Assembly: GCA_028023455.1 (NCBI GenBank)
Contig: JAQFVV010012512.1
Span: 2,699,935 to 2,763,934, forward strand
Origin: Epiperipatus broadwayi
Taxonomy: Eukaryota > Onychophora > Udeonychophora > Euonychophora > Peripatidae
Reading direction: 5' to 3'
Length of the DNA stretch: 64,000 bases
Part shown: in pieces, positions 38,480-50,413 of the stretch
Position numbering within the stretch: the first letter of the stretch is position 1
How the letters are laid out: each line of letters begins with the position of its first letter
The notes under the pieces: model-generated
Seen by the model: only the letters and a program-made list of their open reading frames with translations
Databases searched by the model: none
What the model was told of the DNA's origin: nothing
Translations under genes and position numbers: made by a program

Positions 38480-40541
38480 TATAACGATCCAAACGAAGTG
38501 GGAGATCGCATCGCACCGCACCGCACTACCAAGGGCGCCATCTAGGCATTTGAGCCTAGAAAAATTTATAAAGTAGGCAGATACGCGCTGTTAGGATTCC
38601 ACTTTATTTACATATTTAGATCGTTAGCCCATTGTCACTAGCTCAGTGGAGACGCAGAGATAATAAAATATATAACCTTAGATATAAATATAAAAAAATA
38701 ATAAAAGCCACTGCCAGAAATTAACACAGAAAAATATTTATTTACGCACATATAAAATCATTCTAAACTCGAGGAATAAGTTTAACATTTAGATTTTTAT
38801 CTTAATTTTTAATTTTACATTTAAAATAGCTTGCTATACTGTTTAATATTTTATTTAGAGGGTCGGGTATGAATAGGCTACATAGATCTGCATTTGAAAA
38901 GACAATATTCTTCCCTTATTTAATCCTAGGCTAAAAGTTCAAAATCAAACTGACGCCAATCATCCGATACATTTATGTATTCAATGTAGCATGAAAATAC
39001 AACGGCACTAAATAGACTATACTGTCAGGAATGCACATCTGAACAGTATAGTGAGAAGACATTGTTGCTCTCCACCACCAGGAATGCTACTTCTGATGGC
39101 GAGTAGAACAATAAACATAAAACTCCATAGGAATGGATTGCGTCTTGCGTCTTACTATCCAATTCCATAGGCAACAGAGGGTGTGCGGCGTATATATGTA
39201 ATCCTGCACGTGGCGGATCTCCTGCTACATTTACTACCTACACAAATATATCGAAACCATTGAGCCAATTCAACCATGAAACAAATAACCTAAGATTACC
39301 CTCCCTTAATATAACCTTACAAAACTATATAGCCGTTCACGCCCGACTTAAATTTATCATTTAGATATGTTCGCACAGATAACTTTTATACAATTTGTTT
39401 TAAAATGTTAAGTATAGATCGGCTGCACAGATTCCACGGTCAAAAACATCCAAATTAAACACAATCGATCAAAATACAAAATCATCGACAATGTCAATTG
39501 CAAAAAGGGAATACACAAAACCCATGGCACTCACCATAAGGTGCCTGCATTAACATTGTTGACCTATATATTCCAATCGACTGTGAAAATCTCAACATCA
39601 TCAACCGCTAACGAATCTATGCAACGTCTATACCCAACTTTAAATTTTATGCATTTAAAATTTAAACAATAAATAATTTATACAATTAAAATGAATGGAA
39701 ATGATTTTTTTATCAATAACAAACATATAAAATTAAACATCAACTGATTTTAAACTTAAAGATCAGATAGAAATTCCATTTTTAACATTGAAATTGCTTG
39801 CACGAAAGTTCTTAATTATTTAAAAAAAATTTTAAGTTCATTGTTAATAGCTTACGGAAGAAGAGTCCAGGTTCTTGTTTTTCCACGGAGTCCTTGTTTG
39901 AAACCCGGTCAGATGTTCCGGAGGTAGCATTAGCTGGTTCATTTCGGTATCACAATCAGTTCATTTTTTAAAATAGAGAGAGAGTGTGTGATATGTGCGT
40001 CTCTATCACCACTCTCTAAAAACAAACAGCTGGAACTGCCCAATACTCAATATTTCTCCTTTTTATATTATCCACACGGATTCAAACAACAAAACGTCAC
40101 CAATCCATCACTTTCATTAGGGTCCGAGCCAAGGCTTGGTGCTTCCATTGGTCAAGCTAATTTCTCTTATCTAATTTCCATCTGACCCTTTAATTACATA
40201 AGAGCCTTGAGGGCTAGCTTGTTTTTCAAATAATAAACAATCATTTCCATTTATAGATTACAGGAATTAATTAATACCTGTTTTTATTTTAACTTATATT
40301 AAATATTTTAATATTTAACTCTTGTATTTTTTTATCAAAAAAAAAATACGTTCAAATACTTTTTTTTATTTATATAAAAAAAAAATATTTTTAAAGTTTA
40401 GCATCTGTGCGAATATATATATTTAACAACATTTTAATTTTAGCGTTTAGTTTTTTTATAGATTTTTAATATATTTATTTTTATTTGCGAACTTTGTTTT
40501 TCTTTTAAATTAATGTAATGACATATTTATATATCATTACA
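38480..40541 (-). mobile_element. Solo LTR (2062 bp) of a diverged subfamily, nested and inverted
   Basis: Reverse complement homologue of the whole 2.1-kb LTR, starting (minus strand) TGTAATGAT and ending GGATCGTTATA. It is flanked by a 4-bp duplication ATAG (38476-38479 and 40542-40545). The uninterrupted left LTR has a single ATAG at the matching point (about 35685). It differs at many positions from both host LTRs, including a 'gcatcgcaccgcaccgca' stretch at 38507-38524 that they lack. Solo form implies recombination between the LTRs of a former full element. Confidence 0.85.
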
Positions 40542-41274
40542 ATAGATATACGCCACACACCCTCTGTTTGCCTATGGATGGGTTTGTAAGTCGGCAGAAG
40601 ACCGCAGTCCATTCCTATGGAGTTTTTTGTTTATTGTTCTACTTGCCAACAGATGTCACATTTCTGTTGGTGGAGAGTCAATGTCTTCTCTATTTCTACT
40701 TATTGTTCAGATGTACGTTTCCTGACAGTATAGTATTTTGTGTTGTCGTATCATGCTACATTGAATACATGAATGTGTCAGATGGATTGGCGCCAGTTTG
40801 GTTGTGAAATTTGTTGCCTAAGGTTAAATCAGGGAAGAATATTTTCTTTTCAAATGCAGATCTACGTAGTCTATTCATACTTGACTATCTAAATAAAATA
40901 TTAAACTCATTGAAACTTAGTTAAATGTAAAATTAAAAGTTAATATAAAAATCTAAAATGTTAAACTTATTCCTCAAAATTTAAATGTTATTTTATATGT
41001 GCGTAAATAAATATTTCTATGTGTTAATTTCTGGCAGTGGCTTTTATTCTTTTATATTTAAGATATAAAATTTATAGATTTTTATCTCTGCGTCTCCGCT
41101 GAGCTAGTGACTTGGGCTAACGATCGGAATATTTAAATAAAGTGGAATCTTAACAGCGCGTATCTGCCTACTTTATAAATTTTTCTAGGCTCAAATGCCT
41201 AGATGGCGCCCTGGTAGTTGCATATATTGTTTTTGTGGTTAGATTCGATCTTCACTTTCATTTCGATCGTTATA
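40542..41274 (+). repeat. Right LTR, second part
   Basis: Continues the right LTR, matching 35686-36417 of the left one, and ends CGTTATA before the ATAT flank. Confidence 0.85.
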
Positions 41275-42703
41275 ATATATATATTAAGTTATGAATTAGT
41301 TTTAAATGTATTTTGTTTAAAAATGGAAATATAGTACGTGACGTTTATGAAACATCTCTTAAAATTCAATTAAATATTTTAGATTTTTAAATAGAAATTA
41401 ACATTTTATTTTTAAAGGTAAGTGAAATGATGTCCGAAAAAATTTGACTCTTAATGGGTACCATATATTTATGAAAGTAGAAAATCGTTTACATTTTTAA
41501 GAAAAAAATCAGTTTTCTAATTAAAATATCTTACAATTATGATTTTGCATTCGATACTTAAGCTTTTAAAAGGAGTCTTTTCAACATTAATTGGAGTAAT
41601 ACTTATAAAGAAAAAAAATGAATTAAAAACTAAACTCCATCTTTTAATTTTTTCTAATTTATCTCATTTGGTAATCAATAGTGGGTATGTGTGTTCACAT
41701 TTCTAGCCCTAGACTTAATAATTATTTGGACATATATATTTAATACTGTCTAAATTAACAATAACCAAATTATATCAAATTCAAAATTAAAAATCTAGCC
41801 ATTATTAAAATTCAAAATTTATACCCAATAATTTCACTCTCACGGCAGTTTACCAAGGACAAAGTAACACATCAAAAAACAAATTTATATTAAAACACTA
41901 TCCCATAATTCTGGACCACATTCCAGTAATCTTTAACAAACTGATTGTGCTTCCACTGGCTAGGATTAATGTTGATTTATTAGTAAAAGAAACAATCTGA
42001 AGATGTTAATAGTCAACAGAAGAAAACTATATATGGCCTTCAAAGGTCCTAAAACAATGCTAATTACTAGATTCCTTGATGTTCGTTTGTATAAATAAAC
42101 TTGTAAAGTTCTTTTTGATTGTTATTAGTACTGTGCAGACAAATTTTATATGTTTGTAATTTATTTAAATATTTATAATCTTTTTTACAAAATTTTATAT
42201 ATAAATGAAATATTTATTTTATATAACGCTATGTTTATAAACTGTAATATTAATAATCAACCATAAAGCTAATCCACAAAGCACATGTGCTGATTATTAA
42301 AATTTTATATAGTTATTATATTAAGTTTAAAAAAAAAATAGCAGTATATAGCTTTTATATTCTAGAATTATAAAGTAAAAATACTTGTCATACTATTTTC
42401 TAAATTCTTATGAATTATAAAAACAATGCGTCTTTCTAATATTATAGTTATTGTATTTAGCAGAGCAGAGTTTTGTGTTTATCAATTTTATCAAGATGAA
42501 AGCAATAGTAATCCAGTAAGTTAAAATTATTTTTTCTTTATCTTTGCATTTTTAAATTCAGATATTAAATAAGCAACAACCGATAACAATGAAATGTGTT
42601 GATAAATAATGTGGAAACATTTTGTAAAGTTATAGATTTAAAATTGTAATAAAATCTTAATGATATCTAAGTAAGTTGATAAAAATAAATGATAAAAGTT
42701 TAT

Positions 42704-43050
42704 ATTAAAAAACAGCGTTTATCATCGTTTACTATATTGCAAACTTTTTATTATTATATGAAACTATGTGCAAACATTTTAGTGCAATATAGATGGATGT
42801 TTTAAGGTTTTTGGTATCCGACAGAAAGTTGGGAAGTTAAATGTTTCGAAATCAAGCTCAACCGGACATTTCTGGTGAACTATCTCGCTTGACATCTTAG
42901 GGAGCTATTCTATTGTAGACTTACAGTTTTAAAAAATATTATTGGACTCAAATTCAACCTATCATTTTGGATTGTCAAAAGACATTCTAATTTTTAATAA
43001 TTCAATTTTATTTTAATGAAATAGTGAACAATATTTGTCTTGTTCCATAA
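42704..43050. other. Spacer, nothing recognised
   Basis: Between the end of the paralogous block and an RT-like fragment. Less AT-rich around 42810-42900, no identity found. Confidence 0.4.
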
Positions 43051-43056
43051 TAAGTT

Positions 43057-43190
43057 TTGGAGGTAAAAAACTGTGTTAAAAAAATTGATTTATTATTTAT
43101 TGATTTTGAAAACTCATTTAATAAAATAAACATATATTCTCGTAAACTTTTGCAAAAGATATATTTCTTTAAAAAGATAAAAAAAGAATA
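43057..43190 (+). pseudogene. LINE reverse-transcriptase fragment (motif A)
   Basis: The frame reads 'KKIDLLFIDFENSFNKINIY', which fits RT motif A of non-LTR retrotransposons (typically F-V/I-D-F/Y-x-K-A-F-D), with the first catalytic aspartate kept. The rest of the 61-codon frame is compatible with the following alpha-helical part ('RKLLQKIYF'). No other RT motif is readable nearby, so it is a short relic. It is not obviously the same element as the LINE at 22-24 kb. A chance match is possible. Confidence 0.4.
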
Positions 43191-44069
43191 TACTGCTATT
43201 TTATATCAGGTGAATTTGATATTTATATATGGAAGATGTTAGATAAATGCATATAATGTAAAAAGAAATTGCATTGAAAGAGAATGAAATTCTTTAGATA
43301 TGAGTAATTTGTAGAAATATCTTCTAATGAACATTAACCTTAAAAAAGGGATTGTCAATAATAAGGTATCACAATTAATGTAAACCAGGGGTTCCCAACA
43401 TGAGAAACCTGTACTCCCAAGGGAGATGAGAAACTTGTCCTGGGATACAGTCAGTAGCAAATAAATAAGTCTTATTTCATTAATACACTGCAATAATAGT
43501 TAAGTTATGGACATTTCTGTGCTATTCCATGTTGGTATTTTCTGTCAACCACTTCATCAACATTGAGATCATTTTTGGAGATACATGTAGTAAGGTTGCA
43601 TAGGCCTTTTGCTGATTGGAAGGTCCCCAACTCAATATTCCTAAATAAAATTGACGATATCTAGAGAAATTTTCATGTAGTGGAAGAAATCATGAAAATT
43701 AGGCAAAAATTAGTTTATAGTTGGATAAATCATTTGATGAATGATTTTTTTTTCAAATGTCCTTTCATGGGAATTAGTATAATCTATTTATATTGATAGT
43801 TTTCCCCACTATGTTGGGGGGGGGGGCGAATGACGTTTCACTGCATTTATGAAAACTTAATTACTGTTTATTTTTATTATAATGAGAAAGAAAGTTCCGG
43901 ATAATTTACTAAAGGCCAAGTTAAGTAGGAATCAAAAAGCTTGATAACCTCTGGTGCTAACTAGAGTAAAAGTTAAGACACAATATATAAGAAATAAAAA
44001 TGTATTAAATATTTATAAAGTCAATAGATAACTGAAACACGCAGGCTTATTATATACCTGTGTATATAT
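43191..44069. other. Spacer with an 11-G run
   Basis: Contains 'ccaggggttcccaac' at about 43386, a motif common at the ends of hAT-like and other repeats, and a G run near 43816-43826. No matching inverted terminus or target duplication was found. Confidence 0.4.
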
Positions 44070-47000
44070 TGTAACAGTCAGATTTGTACACTCATGCAAC
44101 AATATTCAGAGCCCAAGCAAAATATACCAAAGCTGACCGGAGTGAGGTGGTTGAGACCTCTAGTCCGACCAAACTCCAACTCATCTGCCAGTACTTCAAA
44201 TTTAACACCTTATGAGTGACATTCCTGAGGCTACACTCAGTCCTCATTTAACCGCGAGCTGACATAGAACAGGGAGAAACACGAGACTTAAGGTCATTAC
44301 TAACCTAACTAAATAAGTGATATATAACACTCAACACTCTATTAATCTTAACTACCAGACATACACATATAGCATATAAACTCATTAAGAAATTGGAGTA
44401 TGAACTGTGACATTTAATAATATACTGTGGATTGGATAAAATACTATGGATTGGATAAGATACTGTGGTTTGGTTTGATCTAGAGTCTGAGCAAGAAAGA
44501 TATACAACAGTTTATATTTAAAAGGATTTATTAAAACAATAACAAATGATCTAACACAAAATATCATAATGGCAGGGATTGTATAATCTTCACAAGGTCT
44601 TCAACACAGGCAAGCATGTTACAATAGTTGGGACTGTTATCAAGTAGATCTGTTCCCTTTTAAACATATTACAATGCATGTGTGTGTGAGTTATAGAGGT
44701 CATGCCTAATTATTTAATATGCTCATCTTATGAACTTGATTTGCTTAAGTTAGAAGTTGATACCTTAGTAGAGATGATGATGAGTACAGCCAGTTTTAAA
44801 GGCTGTTATATATACTAATTAAATGAGCAACTAAATAAACTCAGAATCGTGCAGATTCAACCTGATAACCCAGATTCAAACTCCAGTCTAAAGCTGAATG
44901 ATTAATTAATATGGGAAAAAGAACTGGTTACCATTAGGTCCACATATATGTGCTATGGCACTATATAATATTAAAGAAATAAACTTGCAGTGCGAGTGTG
45001 TGATTCTTCAAGAGCTTCAGCATCACATGCTCGGTTTGCTCTGAGACCGACGGTTTGCTGCTATTGATATATGAACATAAAGTTCAGGAAGTTGGATTGG
45101 CTTTAGGAAAAATCTGGGTCCGCACACCCCCAGTTCTAATGAAGATAGCCATAACCCGAACTAAATAAAGGGGCGGTTTGTTACCGTGAACCCTTGTCAG
45201 AGGCAGCAAAACGTAACACATATAAGTGTACTATATAAAAACACGCCGGCAATGCACGCAATATATATATATATAAAGCAATAAGTATGCATATAATTAA
45301 TTGTGCCTAAAACAGATAGCTTTTATCTGTCAAGCTAATTCAAAACAGTTCTTAAAATTAGCATTATAAGTATGCTAATAAAATGGGCTTAAACTATATA
45401 AAAATAATCTAGTTAAGATCCTGAATCTGCATATAAATATTCTTAATGAAGGAGGGAAAGTATATTCGATGGGACTTAATACAAACACTAGCAAATATAC
45501 TTTATCATCTCTAGACAATATATATATCCCCTTCCAACTAATAGATATCAAAGGTTATAATATAAGATCGGTTAAGCAAACCTTGAAAAAATACGATTTT
45601 ACAAATATATATAACTATGATAATAACGAGTGGTTAGCGGATTCGTTTATTACCCATATTATAATTTCGAAACAATGATTTAATAAAATAAACAATGCTT
45701 CTAAAATGTCTAAGTGAAGATCACAATTATCTCCTTTATAAATTACTTACTTAGTTTCATTGTTTCGAAATCTGAGCATATTATCACATATTAAACATAA
45801 CAAAATGCATTTAAACAAAATATTACAATTACTGAAATTAGGCAAGACCGTTAGTTTGTAGGAATTGAAGAGAATAAATTTCGGACATTTAACCTTTTAA
45901 CTGCTAATTATATGATTGGTTGTATGAGGTAAAAATCAAATCTTTTAATTGGCCAACTCACAAACTGAAGACAAAGCCTATTGTTAAAACATATTCGCCT
46001 ATAATATTAAATTCAACTCAGATACGTTTATAAAAAGTATATTATTAATTTTTCAGGTTATGAAGAGAACGAAAGTTCTTTCAAAAATAAATTGCTATTT
46101 ATTTATTCTAAAATATTCAATTTCGGCAACATAAAAGCTATAATATAAACAAAAAGATCGACTTTTACGTTATAGAAAAGTAAATATTTCTTTTTACTAC
46201 ATCTTCAATATTTGTACTAAAATCTTCAATATTTTTCGAAAATAATTTTGTTTTTTTATTATTCTCTCTGAGAATAATTTTAATTTCCATAAATATAATT
46301 TTATAATACTTAAAATTGGATTCGAAATGAAAATCTCAGCGTTTTTCTTTATTTTCTTTGATCAGGCGGTTTCTTTGTTCTTTCCAGCCAATCAGAATGT
46401 CTTTTTTGGCTGAGAGCTTGCTAAGAACCAATCACAAATAATGTTCTTTCTTTGTTTAGGTTTAAATGCGTTTTTTTTTATTTTTTACTTGTAAAATAAG
46501 TCGGAAGAGGTCACCATCGTACAGAACTTTTAAAAATCTCTTCAAAACGTATCGAACGAATTTTTTAGCATAAGAATCGGCTGAGTTAGAGTGACTTCAG
46601 ATGTCTACGAGGAGCCTCGTAAAAAACAGTCTTTTGGTTAATGAGTATAAAAAAAATATGAAATCTTTTAATTCATAAAAGATTTCAGCAGTTTATAAAA
46701 TTAAAGTAAGTGATCTTTTTTTTTTTTTACATTATATATAAAGTTACACAGATTGATAGTTTCTTTTTATAAGAGGGTAAAAATTAAAGAGTTTTTTATA
46801 ATTTAGATAGAACGTTCTTTTTAAAGTGTTATAAGAATTTATAGATTAAAGTTCATACCGCAGCTTTTTTAAAAATGATTACCATCTCTCTGCCTCCTTG
46901 ATTGGACTTGAAGCGTATATCACTGATAGTGGTTGGAATAGGGCGTCTGACAGCATCATAATCTTCAGTGGCCTTTCAGATAGGTTAAATTTCTTCATAT

Positions 47001-48090
47001 TCTCCATGCAGGTTGCTGGAAAGTCTATTCAAAGGTATGTTTAGAGGAACTGAGAGCAGCCATCTGGCTCAAGAGCCAGTAAATATATTATTTTACTCGA
47101 TCATTTTGGATTCTGGTCTCCACAATAATTTACAGGAAAGCAAGCCAAAGAGGACTTTCAAAAAAACATCTGCAATATTTATATTCCCCAGATCAAAAGC
47201 CAGCGACTATCTATTTTAAAACACAATTCAAACTTCTTCTAAGTTTTACAGCCTGCGGTCTCTTTTGATTCTTATCTTTTCTTTATCTTGTTGCCCAAAC
47301 TTCTACTGGTTTGATCTGGGAAAAGAAATTTATTACAATCGGAATGAATAAGCTCTAGAACAATGTCAATAACCTAGGGACCATCTGATCCCACCTGCGA
47401 ATTATTCTAAATAAAAATCTGCGATATTTATATTCCCTAGATCAAAAGCCAGCGACTATCTATTTTAAAACACAATTCAAACTTCTTCTAAGTTTTACAG
47501 CAGTCTGTCTCTTTTGATTCTAATCTCTCTTTTTTTATCTTGTTGCCAAATTTTTACTGGTTTGATCTGGGAAAAGAAATTCATTACAATCGTAATGAAT
47601 GAGCTCTAAAACAATGTCAATAACCTAGGGACCATCTGATCTCACCTGCGAATTATTCTAATTAGTCTTATTACCAATCTGTGAATTTCGCATGTGATTT
47701 ATAATTTACCTAAACCAAACTTGTTAAAGAATATTTAGCCACATTTTCTAAACAAAATAACCCTTATACAATATATTACTTATATAAATGCTGCGATATA
47801 TCCATACAAAAATTAATATCATTATCATTTACAGGTGCTTGTACGTGTGACAATAAGCATACAATTGTTTGAATACATATAAAACTGTGATTACATATAT
47901 AACTGTATAAATGAATATATTGCTGAGTGGACACATACAACTGTGTAAACATATATACACAGCTGTGTAAAGGCATATACCACTGTGTAGATACATACAC
48001 ACTTGTACCAAAGAGTGTTCAAAACCGGCATAGATGTGTCTATGGAGACATAAAGGTGAAACAGATAGAAGGACAGTAATATCTGTTTCA
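44070..48090 (-). repeat. 3' LTR (4021 bp, full length)
   Basis: Contains a 739-bp segment (45903-46641) absent from the other LTR, and an internal tandem duplication of ~245 bp (about 47166-47410 and 47411-47660), present in both LTRs. A short frame at 45469-45678 is frameshifted in the other LTR and so is not a gene. Confidence 0.85.
45903..46641 (-). promoter_or_regulatory. LTR segment with two CCAAT boxes, lost from the 5' LTR
   Basis: Two CCAAT motifs lie at about 46389 and 46429 (plus-strand reading). The segment is bounded by TTAA on both sides; the other LTR keeps only one TTAA. It may hold promoter or enhancer sequence (inference). No clear TATA in proper position was found on the minus strand. 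Confidence 0.4.
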
Positions 48091-48103
48091 TTTCCCCAAA
48101 CTT
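48091..48103 (-). promoter_or_regulatory. Polypurine tract of the long-LTR element
   Basis: On the minus strand AGTTTGGGGAAA ends immediately before the TGAAACAG start of the 3' LTR. This is the classical position for plus-strand priming and sets the element's orientation. Confidence 0.65.
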
Positions 48104-48583
48104 ACAAAAAAAAAATCAATGAAAAAAAAAAGATTTTACTTGGTGAAGAATATCCCTCAATAATACCACTATTTCATAACAAAACAAATGATGAAACAAA
48201 TATTACTTGCAAAATTCTTTTTTTCTTTTTTTTACCTTGCCTGGCTGTCTGGTCTTAAAGTGATGACAGTACACTGATACCATTACGACTAAAGTCTAAG
48301 GTTATACACATCTATCTATAACTGGTTATACTAATGCTATTTGGCTATGCTAATTTGCTAAACATGTGGTTATTACATATATATATGAGCACACAAAATT
48401 TTAATATGTATATACTGTTGGGTTGGAATAATATAACACCAATTAGCTAACTAATTTGATAAATATCACCTATATAGAAGAACACACAATATATATGTCT
48501 AACTACTGGGGTAGGGACAATTCTATAAATGATCATGCATCATCTTTGTAGAATCTAGGAGTAATCATCAAAACCAATCTTAC

Positions 48584-50413
48584 CTAAGTTGGGTCTGGGA
48601 GTAAGTTTTGAAACGTTTTGGGTTCCTGGAGCTTATCATATACCAGGAAGCTTCCAGACTTTCTGACTGGTTGCAGTTTGGCTTTCTTTCTAAATGGGAA
48701 ATACTTATGATACCTCTGAAGACATCTCTTTATTAAATTCCAAGTTTGAACCCCCTTCTGGTTTCCAGTCTTGCAGACATAGGCACCTTCTTTTCTCCTC
48801 CTTTTCCATACTGTCAGTCCTATCCGGGCACCGCCATCATCTCTTTCCCAGAGTTTTCTATGCTTCCCACACTTCATCTGGGTTTGGTGCAGTTTCTTCC
48901 TAAAAGGAAAATATGTAGGATATCTCCGAACATATCCCTCTCTCAGATCCTGAGTTTGAATTCTTTTCTGGTTTTCCCTCCTAAAAACATCAATATCTTC
49001 TTTTCTCCTCTTTTTTTTCCACCCTGTCTTTCACATTTGAGCTCTGGAAATATTCACGCTTCTATCACAATCAAAAATCACTCTGTCCCACAGGGCCTCA
49101 ATCTCGGACTTAGCTCCACTGTCTTCTTTCACTTGATCAAACTCATCCATTTTGGGAATTTCTGTGAAATGTCTATCTTTTAAAACATTCCTGTCTATGC
49201 AAGTTTTGGTAACCTCAATTGCATTTATTTTTGGTACTTCTGGGTAAGATTTTGGCTTAATTTCTTCAATATAAATAACATTTTTAGATGAGGTTGAAAG
49301 AAGATTTACTTTGTATTCTTTCTCATTTACTTCAGTATCTATAGACTCTTCACTGTTCTGAACTATATTTTGTTGTTCAAGAGATTCCTGCATGATTTTT
49401 ATATCAGGTTCTATCCCTTCCATGTTTTTTGTATCCATTTCAGTATCCATTGCAGTCCCTGAATACATTTTTGGATCCTCAATATTTCCATATTGATTTT
49501 ACAAAAAATCAATACTTACTGCATCAATTTTAGACTCTTCCATATCATCATTGACTTTAGACCCTTTTACAAATTTTACCTATCTTTTAGATTTTATTAA
49601 ATCAGCTTGCAACTCCTCAGCAGTTTTTGCGTCCATTTTAAATTCTTCTACAGTTCCTTTATCAAGTCTTAACTCTTCCCCTGTTTTTACATCGATTTTA
49701 AACTCATCAATCTCTACAACTATTTTGGAGTCTTCTATTATCTCCACATCCATTTTACATCCTTTTACTGGTTCTACCTCAGATATATCAATTATATTCT
49801 TTTTAGCATTCTCATTGCCTGGCGTACAAGAATCTGCAGTTTCAGCATGCTTGTTTTCTTGGAGACGATCTTCTGGATCTGTTAACTTTACTTGTTTGTA
49901 ATGATAATGGCAATCCATATCTGAGTCTTTTGCAACATCAAGACATTCAAATTTTCCCCTTTTATGGAATAGATTTTCTTCTCTTGGTTCACCATCCTGA
50001 TCAACACTATCCCCTAAATTTCCTTCAGGAATTTCTCCTGCTTCTCCTCCCTCTACACCTATATCCTCTTGGCTACCCTTCTTACTCTCTGCAATATCCA
50101 CTGGGTGCTTCTCCAGGTTTATCATTTTCTTCTGAGAAGGCTCCTCCAGTTTGAACACTTCCTGCTGGCAGTTTACTCCCAATCTTTTTGAAACCTTATG
50201 TAACCCCTCTATATTTTGATTTCTTTTTTCCATTTTTCTGCCTAGGGCTTGCAAGCCTTCCCCTATATCCATTTTGTAGGATTGCAAATCTTCCCTTATT
50301 TTAAAACCCCATTCCTGTTGGACTGTCTCCATCATCATTTTCATCTGTAGCCAGAAGGTTGGTGACATGATAATTTGGCTTTCACCCATGACTTTCTTTG
50401 GATGGCTGTCCAT
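48584..50413 (-). pseudogene. Gag-like frame, three in-frame stops
   Basis: One uninterrupted register of 610 codons runs from ATG at 50413 to a stop at 48586-48584. Only three internal stops break it: TAG (49582-49580), TAA (49501-49499) and TGA (49033-49031). There is no frameshift. An in-frame TAA lies seven codons upstream of the ATG. Residues ~15-85 are rich in K, E, Q and M and likely coiled-coil. Residues ~90-460 are very acidic, with repeated short units such as 'DEFKIDVKTGEEL' and 'EEFKMDAKTAEEL'. The last ~150 codons turn basic and contain two diverged copies of a ~60-residue unit with 'YFPFRKK' in both. No CCHC knuckle or protease is seen. Position after the 5' LTR and a basic C-terminus fit a Gag role (inference); I do not recognise the family. 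Confidence 0.6.

Larger units (their letters stand above)
34313..41274 (+). mobile_element. Non-coding LTR retrotransposon with 2.1-kb LTRs
   Basis: Two direct repeats (34313-36417 and 37108-41274, the second interrupted) flank a ~690-bp centre. LTRs start TGTAACGAT and end ATCGTTATA. The flanks are ATAT on both sides (34309-34312 and 41275-41278), a 4-bp target duplication. A primer-binding site starts 2 nt after the left LTR. No gag or pol is present, so it must depend on a related autonomous element, probably Ty3/Gypsy-like given the 4-bp duplication and PBS type (inference). The paralogue near 7030 shows the unoccupied site. Confidence 0.85.
31478..42703 (-). repeat. Paralogous block, inverted copy opened by two insertions
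   Basis: Homologous segments are 31478-32105, 33215-34300 and 41279-42703, which together correspond, reverse-complemented, to 5645-8690. The gaps in this homology exactly delimit the retrozyme array (about 32110-33190) and the LTR element (34313-41274). Divergence from the other copy is substantial, so the duplication is old and the insertions are younger. Confidence 0.85.

Noticed and set aside
38507-38524. GC-rich 'gcatcgcaccgcaccgca' as a regulatory site
   Set aside because: It lies within the diverged solo LTR and is most simply a local repeat; no independent evidence of function.
43386-43826. Possible hAT-like terminus 'ccaggggttcccaac'
   Set aside because: No matching inverted end or 8-bp target duplication could be found, so boundaries are unsupported.
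44385-44567. 60-codon minus frame identical at 53920-54102
   Set aside because: Identity comes only from the two near-identical LTRs.
47776-48091. Overlapping minus-strand frames with YTVVY/HSC repeats, mirrored at 56565-57054
   Set aside because: They are translations of a TA/TG-rich, imperfectly repetitive LTR end in several registers, not selected protein sequence.
48746-49183. 145-codon plus-strand frame opposite the gag-like frame
   Set aside because: Serine/phenylalanine/leucine-rich antisense shadow of the lysine/glutamate-rich minus-strand frame.
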